DNA of 64,000 nt. Source: Syngnathus acus (Eukaryota > Chordata > Actinopteri > Syngnathiformes > Syngnathidae). Under the pieces are notes generated by a model. The model did no database searches and had not been told where the DNA came from. It was given only the letters and a program-made list of their open reading frames with translations. Where the stretch lies: positions 12,141,976 through 12,205,975 of the forward strand of contig NC_051089.1 of NCBI RefSeq assembly GCF_901709675.1. The letters are read 5' to 3'. This document shows, piece by piece, positions 21,601-32,718 of the stretch; positions within the stretch are counted from its first letter, which is position 1, and each line of letters begins with the position of its first letter. The translations under genes and the position numbers were made by a program.

Positions 21601-22843
21601 ATATCGGCCTCTGGGATGATCGGAATTGGCAGCATGAAACTCTGATTGGAACACCATTAACCCTTACCGTTAAACTGCAAGACAAGAATGGAAGTGGAAC
21701 CTGGGATGATGTTGATGGAGTCCATCATGCTTTTGACATCCGACAGGTCAGCGAGCGGGGTTTCAAAATCAAGACTTGTTGTCAGCGTGAGGTCCATCTC
21801 TTCTTTGGCAAACTCCTCAATTCTGATGAAGTGAACAAAACTAATGTCAAATACGTATTTGCACTGGATGACGTTTTGCTTACCGTTTAATGGTGGGCAC
21901 AACTTCCTGTCAAAAAACAAATGGAGATGATTTAATACATGAAGATTAGTGGCTAGATTGAGGGATAGCGAGACAGATGGAAAGATACCTTGAGAAAAAG
22001 CCTGTTGTCCTGGCTGCGGTAAACCTCCTTGGCTTCCTCAATGAGCTCTTTGGAAGCGTCCAGCGCATGCCCGCAGCCCAGCAACTGGCCGTACAGAGCC
22101 TCCAACTTCGTCTTCTTCTCGTCTTCCAATCTAGCAGCGCGCTCGTCATAACGCTGTGATATTGTCTGAAGAACGTCGGTGTAGTGATGCTCCAAGTGTT
22201 GCTCACGCCGGCCAAAATTCTCCTGCCATTTGTTTTTAAAGATCATTTCTTTATGGCACCAAGGTAGCAAAGGAAAATGTCCAAAAAAATCTCTTAGGGA
22301 AACATTTTACCTCAACAGTAAGAAAGATTTCTTCCAGGTGTCCTGCAAAGTTCTCCATCTCAGCTACCTTCTCTTGCAATTGATTCCTGGTGCTGTCGAT
22401 TTCACTCTACAAAGGTTTGAAGAAACTTAAAAATGGCTCCTCCATTCAAGGATATGACCATTTAGAAGTGCTGTTGTTTGCTACCGACAATAGCTCTCAG
22501 GGGTGCCAGAGGGGGAGAAAATGACAATAATTCTACAAACCCATCTGGGATCTTAGAAAGCTTTATTTTCGATTTGTGGCATTGACGTCATCGGGTATGC
22601 AAAGCCATCTGAGCATTCATTTGAAATTTTTGGTTTCCAGCAGCTCCATGCATGCTCATATTTGCCCCTCTCATGAAGCTGAATAGGTAGCAGATAAGTT
22701 CAGCTTCCTACCTCAATGGTAAACACATTATCTTGTCCAGTGGACTTCTTCAGAGGACTTGCCATGTCTCTGTCCAACTCTTGGAGTTCAGCTTCTTCTG
22801 CAATCACATCCAGTCTAGCTCCCCTAATCTCATGCAGATCCAT
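18645..22843 (-). CDS. fsd2: FSD2, fibronectin type III and SPRY domain protein 2
   Basis: A coiled-coil/FN3/SPRY scaffold, known mainly from muscle; its biochemical role is poorly defined. Twelve exons on the minus strand (5' to 3'): 22843-22712, 22406-22311, 22222-21989, 21906-21884, 21822-21701, 21375-21211, 21148-21014, 20908-20752, 20205-20072, 19974-19842, 19478-19302, 18903-18645. They join in frame to 588 residues. Residues 1-200 are mainly coiled coil ([19 protein letters not shown]). Two FN3 domains follow at about 203-302 ([10 protein letters not shown] to ALYLT) and 303-399 (VPSPPVIK to EISISTTG). The SPRY/B30.2 domain spans about 400-588 ([45 protein letters not shown]). The adjacent whamm supports FSD2 over FSD1. 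Human FSD2, as I recall it, is about 749 residues, so the N-terminus is shorter here or an upstream exon was missed. The ATG chosen is the first in the first recognisable coding exon. Confidence 0.88.
21884..21906 (-). other. 23-nt microexon of fsd2
   Basis: It reads EVVPTIK plus two bases of an Arg codon. It is bounded by ttgacag on its 5' side and gtaagc on its 3' side. Without it the frame shifts into the next exon, so it is needed for the coiled-coil to FN3 junction. Confidence 0.8.
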
Positions 22844-22852
22844 GAGTAATGA

Positions 22853-23713
22853 CTGTGGGAGGACATAACACATAACAAAGTGATAGAAGCACTAAATACT
22901 GATCTGAACAAAACCCACAGTAAGACAATCCACATGCAGCAATGAATAAAAAAGTGGAGGGATATTTACCGCAATGAATCAGCTTTTGCGCAAACATTGC
23001 GTGAATGACAAGTCAACTCTGAGCGGAAAAGCAACACACGCTGAAGTTGGGACAGAAATAGATGAGGCAGATGGACACTGATCAAATGTCAAAAACATCT
23101 CAAACATCCGGAGAATAGAGCCCAACACTGTCTATGTTGTTTATTGAAAAAAATTACATACACGTACATTACAACCAAAAGATTAAAGTGATATTAGACA
23201 TTTAAAATTCGGTTTTATTCTGACATCACAGAGTGGAAACCCCGAATCTTGTGACTCAGTTATTAATACCAAAGGGCACGGTGCATTCACTGTCCCTCGT
23301 TATATTTAATATTATTATAGGTATGAGACGGTATCATTTTAAATGTGCATGCTTTACAGCATTAACTAGGGGTTGTTGAATCGGTAGCGATATGTGGAAG
23401 ATTTACAACCGAACTGGACATAATACTTGTACTAACACTACAACAACTACCGCTCCTACTACTAATAACAACAATAATAATGACGATGATAATAAAATCA
23501 TAACATAATTTTAGTTCGGGGAAAACTCGCGTGCAACTTTCGGCAAGTTTTTGTGTTGCGAGTCGCTTTGATTTAAGCCTTGGACATTATATGTAAAACA
23601 AAGAGAAACAAAACAATTTTTTTGTCGTCCTTGAATGCATCTCACGTGACGCAAATGGCCGACGTTGTAAACAGAGCCGCAATTTTGAGGGCAGCGTCCA
23701 AACATCTTCAACG
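22853..23713. promoter_or_regulatory. Shared upstream region of fsd2 and whamm
   Basis: The two start codons are 870 bp apart and divergent. A donor-like site on the minus strand (TGCG|GTAAAT, exon side at 22970) marks a candidate 5' UTR exon of fsd2 at roughly 22970-23090. The middle (23130-23510) is AT-rich, with ACA/AAT triplet runs near 23440-23490. The whamm side becomes CpG-rich. Confidence 0.55.
23642..23649. promoter_or_regulatory. Palindromic TCACGTGA E-box (CLEAR/M-box type) before whamm
   Basis: The palindrome TCACGTGA lies 65 bp upstream of the whamm start codon, inside the CpG-rich proximal region. It matches the core bound by MiT/TFE and USF bHLH-ZIP factors. Three bases further on, CAAATGGCCGAC resembles a YY1 site. 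Confidence 0.55.
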
Positions 23714-26700
23714 ATGAACAACATCGAATGTGAACGCCCTGACAGCCTGGATGAATGGGTGGCGGTCAAAAGTAACATATTCGAAGAAGCCGATGTGTTT
23801 AAACTGGGTTTTATCGTCCAGTGGAACGTCATCGAGTGTAAGTTCGCTGTCACCTGCCACAACAGGACATTACAGCGGCGGAGGCGCAAAGAAGAATTTG
23901 GCGTGACGGGGGAGCATCAAAGCAGCTGGGCCGGACTCTTTTCCGTGAGCGATCTAAAACACATCCATCAGCAGCTGACATGTGTCGGCGATGTGTTGGC
24001 GGCTTGCTTTCCCGACTTGTCCGAGTTCGAAGATGGCAGCATTTGGGATGTGCTCTTCCCAAGTCGGAAGTACGGTTCGGACGACGAGTGGAGGGACTCG
24101 GACGCGCCATGTCGGAAGCTGGAAAAATATTTCAGCACCGCCATCGACGTTTGCGGGAGGACTATAGTTCTCGACACGCTTTTCTGCCAGGATGCGCGTG
24201 ACGTGGAAGACTACTTTGAGAATCTCCAAGAGTTCAAGAAGAAGAGCATGCACGACGAGATGTTAAGGTCGAAAGGTCACCTGCGGCAGGTAGCTGTACA
24301 TAACGTACTATCTTCCAAAAACTTATTGGAGAGTTCGCTGAACCAATAAGGACAACCCCACCAGGCAGTCTTGTGGTCTTCTTCGAATGCATGACAAAAA
24401 TGTAACATATATTTGTTAAATATTATGATCATTCATCAATGAACGATTGCGTACTCTCTGGCCTCCCAGCTGCTGCAAAGTCATGATGGTGCAGACCGGA
24501 TGGTCACCTTGCTGGCTATCTACGCACAAGAGGATGAGGCCTACCAAGATCTGGTCACTGTGGCCACCACCTTCTTCCAGTATCTGCTGCAGCCTTTTAG
24601 AGACATGCGAGAGCTGGCTAGCCTCTACAAAATGGAGATTCTGGTAAATACAATAGCAAAACAAGAGTGAACTGTAGTAAACTGATCGTTTTTCAAACAC
24701 TTCTTTGAGGATCATGGATCAATACATTAGTCGTACAAACTTGTTTTGCTAAATGCATTTCTTTAAAAGAACATCTTTTCGACTTTTATCATACAGCATA
24801 ACTGCTGCTGTGCAAATAGGACTGTTGGGAACCATTTATTTTCCAAAAGTCATTCTCGTACATGTTTGAACTTTGTTCCCCACACTGCTGTTTTCCACAG
24901 AAATCGCTGGAGTTTGATGACTTGGGTCCCAAGAGGATTGAAGCTCTGGAGAGAGAGGCGGAGGAGTGGAGGGCCAAAGCGGAAGATGCAGTCACCTCAA
25001 TTCAGGACATCACAGTCACCTACTTTGCACAGACTTCCAAGGCCCTAGCTGGTGACTCATTGTGTATTATTACTTTATTTTTAATATCCTGAACCATGTT
25101 CATGCAGGAAATAAATCACTGAAGTCTCAAGTTCTAATACATACTATGCAGTCATCTGCCAAAACATGAGGTTTACTCACGCTAACTAATGAGATCCATA
25201 GTGACTATTTTAGAAGAATGCGGACATGGCTAACCGACGTCTGCGCTTACTCTACACGTTCAGATATGGTGAAGCAGATGGAGGAGGATAAGCGCCGCTT
25301 TGGAGCCGCCGCCTGGGCTTCTGCGGCCCCTCGACTGGAGAAATTGCGCTTCCTACTGGCCAAAGAATCACTGCAGCACATGAGATCAACAGAGATGTGT
25401 TTGAACAGCAAGAAAGCCAGCATTAAAAAAGAGGTGCACAGCTCATGCTCCACTCTGACCTGAACGGCATGCCGGAAATTTTTTAGGGGGTGGTTGGAGG
25501 GCATAGGTGGATTTCTAGCACATTCTGTCTATTTGGAATCAACGTGTGCAGTGGCAAGGCTTTGGAAACGGTGACGCTCGTTCACTTATATATTCCTGTT
25601 GGTTATAAAACACCTGTCATCTATTTATAAAAGGTTTGCGAAAGCACAAAGATATCACGACATCTCAATACCCTTCCTGGGAAAGCCAGACGGAGAGTTG
25701 TTCAGTGTGTATTTGTATTATGGGATCATCAAAGTGTTTTGGAAAGTACTTATCTACTGGTGCACTCATGTTCCATTATCCATCTTATTAGGCTCTTTAA
25801 ATACCTGGTTTTGTGATGCTTGCTGTGTGTGTTTGTGTGTTTGATGAAGCTGTCTGTCTCTGCGTGTGTCTGTTTTTTTTTTCTTGTAATGCGATCAATG
25901 AGGAACGCCTTCATACAATCACCGGTGGCATAAAACTCTGATTCTGTTGAGTGCACTTGCTGATTTCGCTGCATGGTGCCTGTGTGTATGTGTGTGTGTA
26001 CGTGTGTGGGTGTGTGTATGTGCGCATGGAATGAGCAGCACATCATCGCAAATCATTCACTCTAAAAGCTGGAGGCTGATTTCCAGTCAGTTTCCATTTC
26101 TATGTGTCACAGCTCAGCCTACGTGAACAGTGAACGCGCTTTGAAAGTGTTCGCTTGTAGGCTCATTCTCGAAAATATTCAGTCGTAGCGCTGAATAAAT
26201 GTTGCTTTCACCTTATTTCATCAAGATCAGAAGCAACGTATGATCTCTGGCTTAGCTTGAAAATTGCATGGCAAAAGTATAATATAATGTTGGGGTGAGT
26301 TGAGGAGCATTATTTTTGAGAAAAGTAGTCCTTTTCCATCATTTTGTGGCATCTCTTGGTATTACAGTACACAAGTATTACCTTTATATGGACCCAGATT
26401 TCTGCTGTGGATAGTTACGCATTTATTAGATCAAATATTTCTTGTGGCTAACGCTACCTGCTTTTATGTTTTGTTCCAGTTTGTCAACTTGATTGGCAGA
26501 GACCAGAGCCGGTCAGCAGATGTTAGTTCTGAGTCTGAGCAAGGCCAGGAGCAGGACTCTGTTGACCGACTGGAGTTTAAGTTCTACGAAACCCAGTTGG
26601 AATTGTACAACACCAAGTTTGAGATTCTGAAAAACGAGGAGCAGCTGCTGGTGACTCAAACGGACACTCTGCGGCGTCAGATCCGAGGTATTTGTCTTGC

Positions 26701-29511
26701 CTTAAATACATTTTCAACACACACACAAAAGCAAAAGGACATGATCAGTTTTTTTTTATGTTTTTTTTTTTTTTTGCATTGCTATGACATAAGTTGGAGA
26801 AGTGGCCTTTTTGCTCCCCTGAAAGCCTAAATGGTTCATCTGCTATGTCCATCTTATAGTAATCTATGAAACACACCATAGTGCTGCTGTTGGCTATATA
26901 TTGAATAAAATGCATCTCATTTGTGTTATAGAACTAAAGGAGGAGGTGGTGTATTATGATGTGTGTGAGGATCAAGAGGAGCTTCATAGCATGGTCCACA
27001 CAGGACTTCAACACACGGAGTCCCCGGCCATCCGTCAACTTCGAAGACGTCTGCAGAACCTGGAGACCAAGAGGGGCAATATCTGTGCTCGGCGAGCTTA
27101 CCTGCGCAACAAAAAGGTGCTGCGAGTGAATAGCTCTTACTTTTGAAAATAACATTTATTTATTTATTATTGATGTAGTTGCCATATTTTACACATTTGC
27201 TTTATGCGGCTTAGCGTTTAAGCAGTGACATTGAAATTCTGCTTGATCAATGTTCACAAATGCAGTCTTTGCGTATTTTCGTGCTTTTTCTGAATGCCAA
27301 AAGATGTTAGAGATAGTTGTCTGAACATTGGTTCTCAACTGTTGCCTAAACATTTTCCTATTGTTGATTAGAAATAAGTTCAAGCATGTGGTGAAAGAAG
27401 AATGGTAACAAAGGGCTGTTTTCATGATGTGTGTGTTTATGTAGGACCAGTGTGTGGAAGCCCACAAGCAGAAGCAGCTTACAGCCGAGCACAGCTCCAT
27501 AGTCTTCACCCAGCATCATCAAGTCCACTTGGTATGTCGCCATGGCAACGAGACAGTCAGAGAGATGCTCCCACGTCGGCAGGCTCTCCGCAATCGGATT
27601 CTGTCCGTCACCCCGCAGTGTCGCCTTCAACTTCTCTCACTCGCTCTCTCTTTCTGTCACTGTCGTTTGTAGAAACGAGAGAAGAGGAAAGAGGAGGAGC
27701 AGAGGAGGAAGCAGTGGGTGGACCAGGAGCGAGAGAAGACTCTGAACAGATTACGATCCTTCAGAGAGGTGAAACCTGCTCTTATTTGGTATCATCAATA
27801 AGATGCAAAGCGTCCTCTTGAGGGTGATCCTAAATGCGACATTCTGGATGCGGGTATCAGAGAGAGAACCCGCCTTACAATCGTTAATCACAATTAATCA
27901 AACGTTTGCCTAAGAATAAAAAAAAAGTACAATACTTACACGTTACCATCTGAAGCAAAAAATATTTTATTTTGAAAAGCGAGCAGATTCTCTCTCTTAC
28001 ATGACGGGCTCTTGACACATGTCAAGATGGTATGGTAATTGTTGTGGTTGCATCACGGTAATATTAAATTCACAAGCTGGCAAATTAAGTAAAAAAAAAA
28101 AAAACCAGATCATTCACATAGCAGGTTCTGGACAAGATGCCTTCAGCTGCTGTTGATTTAGTATTACATATATATATTTTCATGCACTATATTTGTTCAG
28201 CGTGGATTTGCATTTAGTGTCAGAGCATTTCAATTCTTATGAAATTGATCGATGCCGGAATTTAACAGCAAAGTTAAACGTACACAAAATAATTTTGTCA
28301 CTTTGTCTTCAACATTTGTCTTTTTACGCTTCCCCTCATCACTCCAAAGAAGCGACAGGGTCAGTATGTCCTGAAGTCCCGGTGGTCCCCCACAGAGTCA
28401 TCTTGTCCCTCCCAGCCACTTTCCATCATCAGCCTTGGCCCACCTCCCTCCTCTGATGGGCTTCCATCCATCCGCCCTGCACCAAAACGCAAAACATTTG
28501 CTGTCAAACCGCAGCCTCAAGACATCCCAGTCCAAATTCACTCATCACCGCCACCTCCACCTGGAAACAGCTCGACGGTAGCCACGACACCACCGCCACC
28601 TCCACCTCTTCCTCCCCCGCCACCACCCCCACCTCCATTCAGCACTTCCTGTCAGGACAAACCAATGGCGCTCAGTGACCAAGAAGAATCTCATTTTCCA
28701 GCCAAGAGCACTCTCACACAAAATATAGGTGAGGCACCAGTCTTTACATGAAAATTTTATCTTGATAATATTTATCTATATTAAGAAATACTGAAAAGGA
28801 TGACTTTTTATCTCCTAAGTTTAAGACTTTTTATCTTTATCTAAAATATACACTTCATGTAGATGCGCTTATATGGAACATGGACAATAAACTTGTTCCA
28901 TTAAGGAGAGAATTTGAAGTGTGTGTTTGTTTAGTTATGTTATGTTTTGCACGTATACACACAGTTTTGTCCTGAATTGCCATCTTTCCCTTGAGGCCTG
29001 AGGAGCTTTTTATTTTCTTAGCTTTTGTAGAGAATAAATATCGTCAACAGAAAACTGAACTGCATTGTTGCTATAGGAACCATGGATGAAGTGTTAGCCT
29101 CACTGCAACGTGGACAGATCCAGCTTCGAAAGGCTGTCGGACCCAGGACGCCTTCCTCCATCACAGACCCTAGAAGCAGCTTGATGTCGGCCATCCGACA
29201 AGGAGTCATGTTGAAAAAGGTCAGATGTTCTACACTAGAGAACTTCCAAACCTTTCCTAAGATAGGTTAAGATAGGAGGAAATGAAGACGAGCGGGCTTG
29301 TACAAGATTGCACACGCTTGAGGAAATCCTTTCGAATGTATTTTAGGTGCTGCCGGCTCGCTCCGACGTGCACAGCGGCAGGCCAGACAACGAGCTGGAG
29401 CGCAGCATCAAAGCCGCCATGATGAGGATGAAGAAGGTGTCGGCCGACTCCGATGACGACGACGACGACAAAGGAGATGAGGACGCACAGAATGGAGACT
29501 GGGACAGTTGA
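23714..29511 (+). CDS. whamm: WHAMM, WASP-family activator of Arp2/3 on membranes and microtubules
   Basis: Nucleates branched actin through Arp2/3 at ER-Golgi and autophagic membranes and binds microtubules. Eleven exons join in frame to 777 residues (human about 809): 23714-24289, 24470-24643, 24901-25051, 25264-25433, 26480-26687, 26932-27116, 27445-27531, 27673-27768, 28350-28728, 29077-29219, 29347-29511. The N-terminal membrane-binding domain starts PDSLDEWVAVKSNIFEEADV. The central coiled-coil region includes AQEDEAYQDLVTVATTFFQY, SIQDITVTYF and LEFKFYETQLELYNTKFEIL. Proline runs occupy residues 616-620 and 630-645. Two WH2 motifs follow (MDEVLASLQRGQIQLRK about 678-694; SLMSAIRQGVMLKK about 710-723). 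The C-terminal connector/acidic segment (ERSIKAAMMRMKKVSADSDD) ends NGDWDS with the Arp2/3-binding Trp at 775. The start ATG has A at -3. No damage seen. Confidence 0.97.
25434..26479 (+). other. whamm intron with TG-rich stretch
   Basis: A 1.05-kb intron. 25969-26032 is TG-rich and imperfectly repeated. Short ORFs here are not gene-like. Confidence 0.6.
27769..28349 (+). other. whamm intron, nothing recognised
   Basis: A 580-bp AT-rich intron. A patch near 27885-27905 (gttaatcacaattaatcaa) resembles fragments of common fish dispersed repeats, but is too short to assign. Confidence 0.5.
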
Positions 29512-29832
29512 GGACGTCTAAACATGCATACACACAGATACAGCTACTCTTCCAACACCTATGCTGTGTAGTAGACCTAAGTTACAGCCAAATTTGTGTG
29601 TGGAAGTTTGCTTAAATTGTTTTTCTGTCATCATCATCTGTTAGTCAACTTTTAAATTGAAATGTCACGATCGGGATTTGACTCTTCCCTTTGTATTTGC
29701 AAACTAGGGGATTTAATAGAGTAGTATGGAAAGCTGTTTGAGTTTTTGTTCCATAGGCTTGGCATCCAATTTAAGGGGTCCAGTAGGGTTGCTACTCGGT
29801 CATGAAACCGCTTAGCCATTGTGGCTAAACAG

Positions 29833-30893
29833 AATAAATATCTCTTAGCCGCACTTGAGTCAGATTAGCTACATCACATTTATGATTCACATTTATGTTT
29901 TGCCTTGCAGAGATGTAGCCCAGATAAAACAAACACTTCAGGAAGATGTACTTTTCAGTTCCAAGTTATTATCAATAAGGAAGTGGCATTTGTACTCTAT
30001 TACCATAGCTGTCTTTTCAATTTTGCACATATTGAACATTTATCTTCCAGCATTATGTATTTAGATAAAAAAAAAACAACAACACACACTTTGAAACATG
30101 TGTTGGACTATGTTTTCTTATTTAACATTTATTTCCAACACATTGAAATGTAATCCTTACTTTAGTGTGTTTTTATTTTCCTGTAATCAAGAAAAGCAAT
30201 CATGATTGAACTGTGCATAATGTTAGAATAGTACATTCACACTTTTTTTTTTAACTAGTTTGATGTTGGTCATTAGGGTTGTACTTGGAACGCTTGAGAA
30301 GCTCTGCCTTAGTTCAGTGTTGGATGTTCATTAAATTGACAGTATTATTATTACAGACATACTTTGTGATGTCTGTATCGCAATTTTAAACCTTTGGAAC
30401 CTACTATTTCAACTAAATTACCCATTAGTGACAAGTGTATTAGTATGTACATAAACATTAAGCAGGAGGTTGAAAAAAAGTTCAAACAGCTTTCCATAGA
30501 AAAACTATGCAGCATTCGTACTGTATGGCCTGAATTCAATTATTAGTTACGCAAAGCTACTATTCTTCTTGCTCTTATTGTATGTTTTTGTTTGCTGTTC
30601 TCCAGTATGTAATAGAAAATGATGACCTCGTCTAAGGCATATTACTTACTGTACAACTTATTGAGCTAAGGAAAAAAGAAAAAACACCGCCATACTAAAA
30701 CGTTGCACAGATAGAATCTGCAGTGATAACCTGACTTACCAGTTCCGAGCTCCTAACTTTGGTTCTATAATATTTCACTGAGCCCAAGGTCATGAATTTG
30801 TAATGTGATGAGCTGCTGCCATTTTTTGGGGAAAATATTTTTGATGCCGCAATGATTGTATGACAGTCATGTGGAGTTGGTTGTTTCAATAAA
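29833..30893 (+). promoter_or_regulatory. Candidate whamm poly(A) signals
   Basis: AATAAA at 29833-29838 (about 320 bp after the stop) and again at 30888-30893 (about 1.4 kb after the stop). The second is followed by a GT-rich stretch (gagtctgtgttctg) typical of a downstream element. Either could be used. Confidence 0.5.
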
Positions 30894-31080
30894 TCTAACC
30901 TGTACCGCTGACATGAGTCTGTGTTCTGATTGATGAGTCGGCTTGCCTACAGAAATGTTTGAAATGCCATATCCTTGATATCCATGTACTTGTACATGCT
31001 TTGTCCGAACTAATAAGACAATTCAGCACACCGTTGGTGGTCAACAAAATCAACTAGTAACATCTATTTGTAGTGACCAC

Positions 31081-31860
31081 TTTGACCATGATTTTTCCCT
31101 AATGAGGTGGCCTGAAAATGGCGGTGTACCTAATAGAGTGTCCGAATGACGTCACAGATCAAGCAGCCAATCAGAAAGTGGGGGTGAGGGCGGGTGTGGC
31201 ACTTTGCACTTTCATTTAAGCTTTGACCATGATTTTTCCCTAATGAATTGGCCTGTTATTAGGAACACCTGAAAATGGCGGCGTACCTAATGGGGTGTCC
31301 GAGTGACGTCACAGATCAAACAGCCAATCAGAAAGTGGGGGTGAGGGCGGGTGTGGCACTTTTCACTTAAACCAGGGGTGTCGACCTCCAGTCCTCGAGG
31401 GGCCGCGTTCCAATATGTTTTCCAAGTTACCCTCGTTAAACACACCTGCGTGAAAAGATTTAGCTATTTTCACGTTCTGCAGGAGCTAAAACTTTTCACG
31501 CAGGTGCACTTAACGAGGGAATCTTGGAAAACATGTTGGAATGCGGCCCGAGGACTAGAGCTTGACACCTGTGACCTTTGACCATGATATTTCCCTAATA
31601 AAGTGGCCTGTTACTAGGTACACTTGAAAATGGCGGTGTACCTAATGGAGTGTCCGTGTGATTCCCTCGTTAAGTGCACCTGCGTGAAAAGATTTAGCTA
31701 TTTTCACGTTCTGCAGGAGCTAAAACTTTTCACGCAGGTGCACTTAACGAGGGAATCTTGGGAAACATGTTGGAATGCGGCCCCGAGGACTAGAGCTTGA
31801 CACCTGTGACCTTTGACCATGATATTTTCCTAATAAAGTGGCCTGTTATTGCTAAGATTC
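31081..31860. repeat. Composite tandem repeat with embedded hAT-like foldback element
   Basis: A module beginning tttgaccatgat starts at 31081, 31222, 31577 and 31812. The first two copies (about 135-150 bp) share TGACGTCACAGATCAA and AGCCAATCAGAAAGTGGGGG. A 199-bp foldback element (31373-31571, ends CAGGGGTGTC and GACACCTG) lies between copies 2 and 3. A left-truncated second copy of it (31661-31808) lies between copies 3 and 4. The foldback-plus-module segment repeats with a period of about 235 bp, which indicates a local tandem duplication after insertion. Confidence 0.85.
31661..31756. repeat. Perfect 31-bp inverted repeat (foldback core)
   Basis: Bases 31661-31691 are the exact reverse complement of 31726-31756. 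With one mismatch the stem extends to 31699/31718, leaving an 18-nt loop. It is the core of the foldback element. The copy near 31425-31525 has diverged arms. Confidence 0.9.
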
Positions 31861-31928
31861 TTTTGAACAAATCTTTTGAGTGAACCGATTCTAAAGATTC
31901 AGTTCACTGAACTGGAATGCACATCACT

Positions 31929-32143
31929 AGTACAAAAGAGTGCAGACGGCCAAGGGCTGCCAAATACTTGCATTTGTTTGCATATGCGTGCGAATACAAA
32001 GAGAGGTTCCAATTCTAAAAGCACATTTATGTATATGCTCACACCTGGGATCGAACCAAGTTCTTACCGAACGTAAGGCCGTGTCCCTAACAGGTCGGCT
32101 ATTTCAACCGGACAACCATCGGCCGTCTGCACTCTTTTGTACT
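31929..32143 (-). mobile_element. Unassigned 215-bp element with 23-bp perfect inverted ends and a tRNA-like promoter
   Basis: Bases 31929-31951 and 32121-32143 are exact reverse complements. Between them the minus strand carries tRNA-like Pol III boxes: TAGCCGACCTGTTAGGG (A-box like, about 32100-32084) and GGTTCGATCCC (B-box match, about 32059-32049). No clear target-site duplication was seen. Inverted ends suggest a MITE and the internal promoter suggests a SINE, so classification is open. Confidence 0.6.
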
Positions 32144-32204
32144 TAACGCGTGCGGAACAATTCTGAACAGATAAGAATGACTCAAAGTGAAAGTGAGGTA
32201 GCCG

Positions 32205-32281
32205 CAGAGCTCGCTGCGTTTTGCGAGTGGCTCCGGCGCTGCGCCCGAACACTTTAGCTGTAGGGTTCGATTCCCCACGCC
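32205..32281 (+). repeat. tRNA-like segment with B-box
   Basis: GGTTCGATTCCCCACG near 32259-32275 is a strong B-box/T-arm-like match, preceded by GC-rich sequence. The A-box is poor and I cannot fold a full cloverleaf, so this is a SINE-head or tRNA-pseudogene remnant rather than a tRNA gene. Confidence 0.45.
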
Positions 32282-32559
32282 TGCGAAAAGTGCTAGGCAT
32301 GAATGTATAAACGCAAATTGTTTTATTCATTTTGGTTTTGTAGGTTAAAATTTTTTATATATTGTACTCCTGAGTTAGTGTTTCTGATTACTTTGAATTG
32401 AATATTATTTATTGCTGTTATTTAATTTAATATTATGTATGTTTATTATAATTCTATTGTAGTTTTTCAGCATAAAATGACAGTTGGTCAAGAATGTTTA
32501 GTTTAAATAATTATAATTTAATTTCGGCAAAGTGATGCACATTGAATCTGTTCTGTTAC

Positions 32560-32718
32560 AGACTAAAAAAACAATGTTATTAATAAAGAGATTCTTTATT
32601 GTAAGTTGGTCTATCTTTTTTATTTATTTTTGTTTCTTTAATGTTAATAACTTGGGGGGGCACGATATGTTTTCTTCTCCCGAGGGGGGACATCACAGAA
32701 AATGATTGAGAAGCACTG
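32560..32718. mobile_element. hAT-like fragment (one end)
   Basis: Ends in ATGATTGAGAAGCACTG at 32718. The reverse complement, CAGTGCTTCTCAATCAT, looks like a hAT-type terminal repeat common in fish genomes. A G-rich block precedes it. The opposite end is not evident. Confidence 0.4.

Noticed and set aside
23850-24253. Several ORFs antisense or frame-shifted to whamm exon 1
   Set aside because: Shadows of a GC-rich genuine coding exon.
32205-32281. Functional tRNA gene
   Set aside because: The B-box is good, but the D-arm, anticodon arm and acceptor stem cannot be paired.
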